From Alphaproteobacteria bacterium UBA6411 (GTDB lineage: Bacteria > Pseudomonadota > Alphaproteobacteria > CAAGCB01 > CAG-977): a stretch of DNA of 16,851 nucleotides. Below the pieces are notes generated by a model. The model saw nothing but the letters and a program-made list of their open reading frames with translations, did no database searches and was not told where the DNA came from. Below are positions 16,352 through 16,851 of this stretch, one piece after another. The translations under genes and the position numbers were made by a program. Numbering within the stretch: the stretch's first letter is position 1; every line of letters starts with the position of its first letter. Where the stretch lies: contig DJPN01000024.1 in assembly GCA_002438565.1 (NCBI GenBank), positions 1 to 16,851 of the forward strand, in the 5' to 3' direction.

Positions 16352-16851
16352 GCTTTTTCCTCCTTTTCCGGCTCTTCGGGCAGCAGGGTGGGCTGCACGA
16401 TGGCCTCCGGTGCATGGGAGTCGCCATCGTAGACCACACGGCCATCTTCCAGGCGGATAATGCGGTCTGCCTGCACGGCAATGGAATTGTCGTGGGTGAT
16501 AAGCACCACGGTATGGCCCTGCTCATGCAGCTGCTGCAGGATGCCCAGCACTTCGCGGCCGGTATGGGAGTCCAGTGCGCCGGTGGGCTCATCTGCCAGA
16601 ATCACCGGAGGGTTGCGTACAAGCGCACGTGCAATGGACACACGCTGCTGCTGGCCACCGGAAAGCTGGTTTGGCCGGTTTTTCAGTTTATCGCCCAGGC
16701 CAACCTGCTCCAGTACCTCGCGGGCACGGGCGTGCCGCTCGGCGCGGCCAATGCCTGCATACACCAGCGGTACTTCTACATTTTCCATCAGGTTCAGCTT
16801 GGGCAGCAGGTTGTACTGCTGGAAGATGAATCCCAGCATCTCATTGCGGAT
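16348..16851 (-). CDS. ABC transporter ATP-binding protein (MacB/LolD type), partial at its 5' end
   Basis: ATPase subunit for the downstream permease. The window holds the last 167 residues; the start and Walker A lie beyond 16851, with the reading frame open to the edge. Visible motifs in order: Q-loop FQQYNLLPKLNLMENV, ABC signature LSGGQQQR, Walker B VILADEPTGALD and H-loop LITHD, all intact. The C-terminus is a short acidic tail. Its TGA overlaps the permease ATG as ATGA. Codon use differs sharply from the rest of the window: Leu only CTG/CTT, Thr only ACC, Gln only CAG, Ala mostly GCA/GCC. This resembles Faecalibacterium-like Firmicutes, though that attribution is from memory of codon style, not a search. 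It may therefore not be the native partner of the permease body. Confidence 0.92.
   Translation of the reverse strand: MRNEMLGFIFQQYNLLPKLNLMENVEVPLVYAGIGRAERHARAREVLEQVGLGDKLKNRPNQLSGGQQQRVSIARALVRNPPVILADEPTGALDSHTGREVLGILQQLHEQGHTVVLITHDNSIAVQADRIIRLEDGRVVYDGDSHAPEAIVQPTLLPEEPEKEEKA
16359..16365 (-). promoter_or_regulatory. Strong Shine-Dalgarno (AAGGAGG) for the permease
   Basis: AAGGAGG on the minus strand lies seven bases before the permease ATG, inside the last codons of the ATPase gene. Such a perfect site is unlike the weak or absent sites before glnD, murJ and the outer-membrane gene elsewhere in the window, and fits a Firmicute-like source for this end. Confidence 0.7.

Overview
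The window reads as a chromosomal segment of an alphaproteobacterium, densely packed with housekeeping and envelope genes. The main evidence is the minus-strand order mutS-glnD-murJ with a malic enzyme gene divergent from mutS, an arrangement I know from alphaproteobacteria such as Rhizobium and Brucella. Leu codons are mostly TTG/CTG, Thr mostly ACG and Ala mostly GCG. An uncultured gut alphaproteobacterium is possible, but that is inference. The last ~600 bases (about 16260-16851) look as if they come from a different genome, most like a Firmicute.

Layout: (1) 19-7172, minus strand: mutS, glnD, murJ and a small pilin-like protein, each overlapping the next by 4 or 20 bases, so very probably one translationally coupled operon. 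(2) 7173-7243: a short divergent spacer holding a clear inverted repeat. (3) 7244-9943, plus strand: a single-domain malic enzyme followed three bases later by a membrane histidine kinase of PhoR type. (4) 9858-12962, minus strand: typA/bipA followed by the muropeptide permease ampG, whose 3' end overlaps the kinase 3' end tail to tail by 86 bases. (5) 12963-13071: a divergent spacer with a good sigma-70-type promoter for typA. (6) 13072-13803, plus strand: a secreted EF-hand protein started by GTG behind a strong Shine-Dalgarno. (7) 13800-16851, minus strand: a MacB-type export cassette (ABC ATPase, permease, outer-membrane lipoprotein), the ATPase running off the window end.

Functionally the genes cover mismatch repair, nitrogen signalling through PII, lipid II export, muropeptide recycling, ribosome-associated GTPase function, C4 carbon metabolism and export across the envelope. 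I found no RNA genes, CRISPR arrays, insertion sequences or complete novel defence system. The point most worth checking is the compositional breakpoint inside the MacB-type permease gene, at the conserved first membrane segment: it is either a metagenome assembly chimera or a real recombination with a distant donor. Other notable points are the pilin-like cistron at the end of the mutS operon, the antisense overlap of two conserved protein domains (kinase and AmpG), and paired cysteines in adjacent EF-hand loops.
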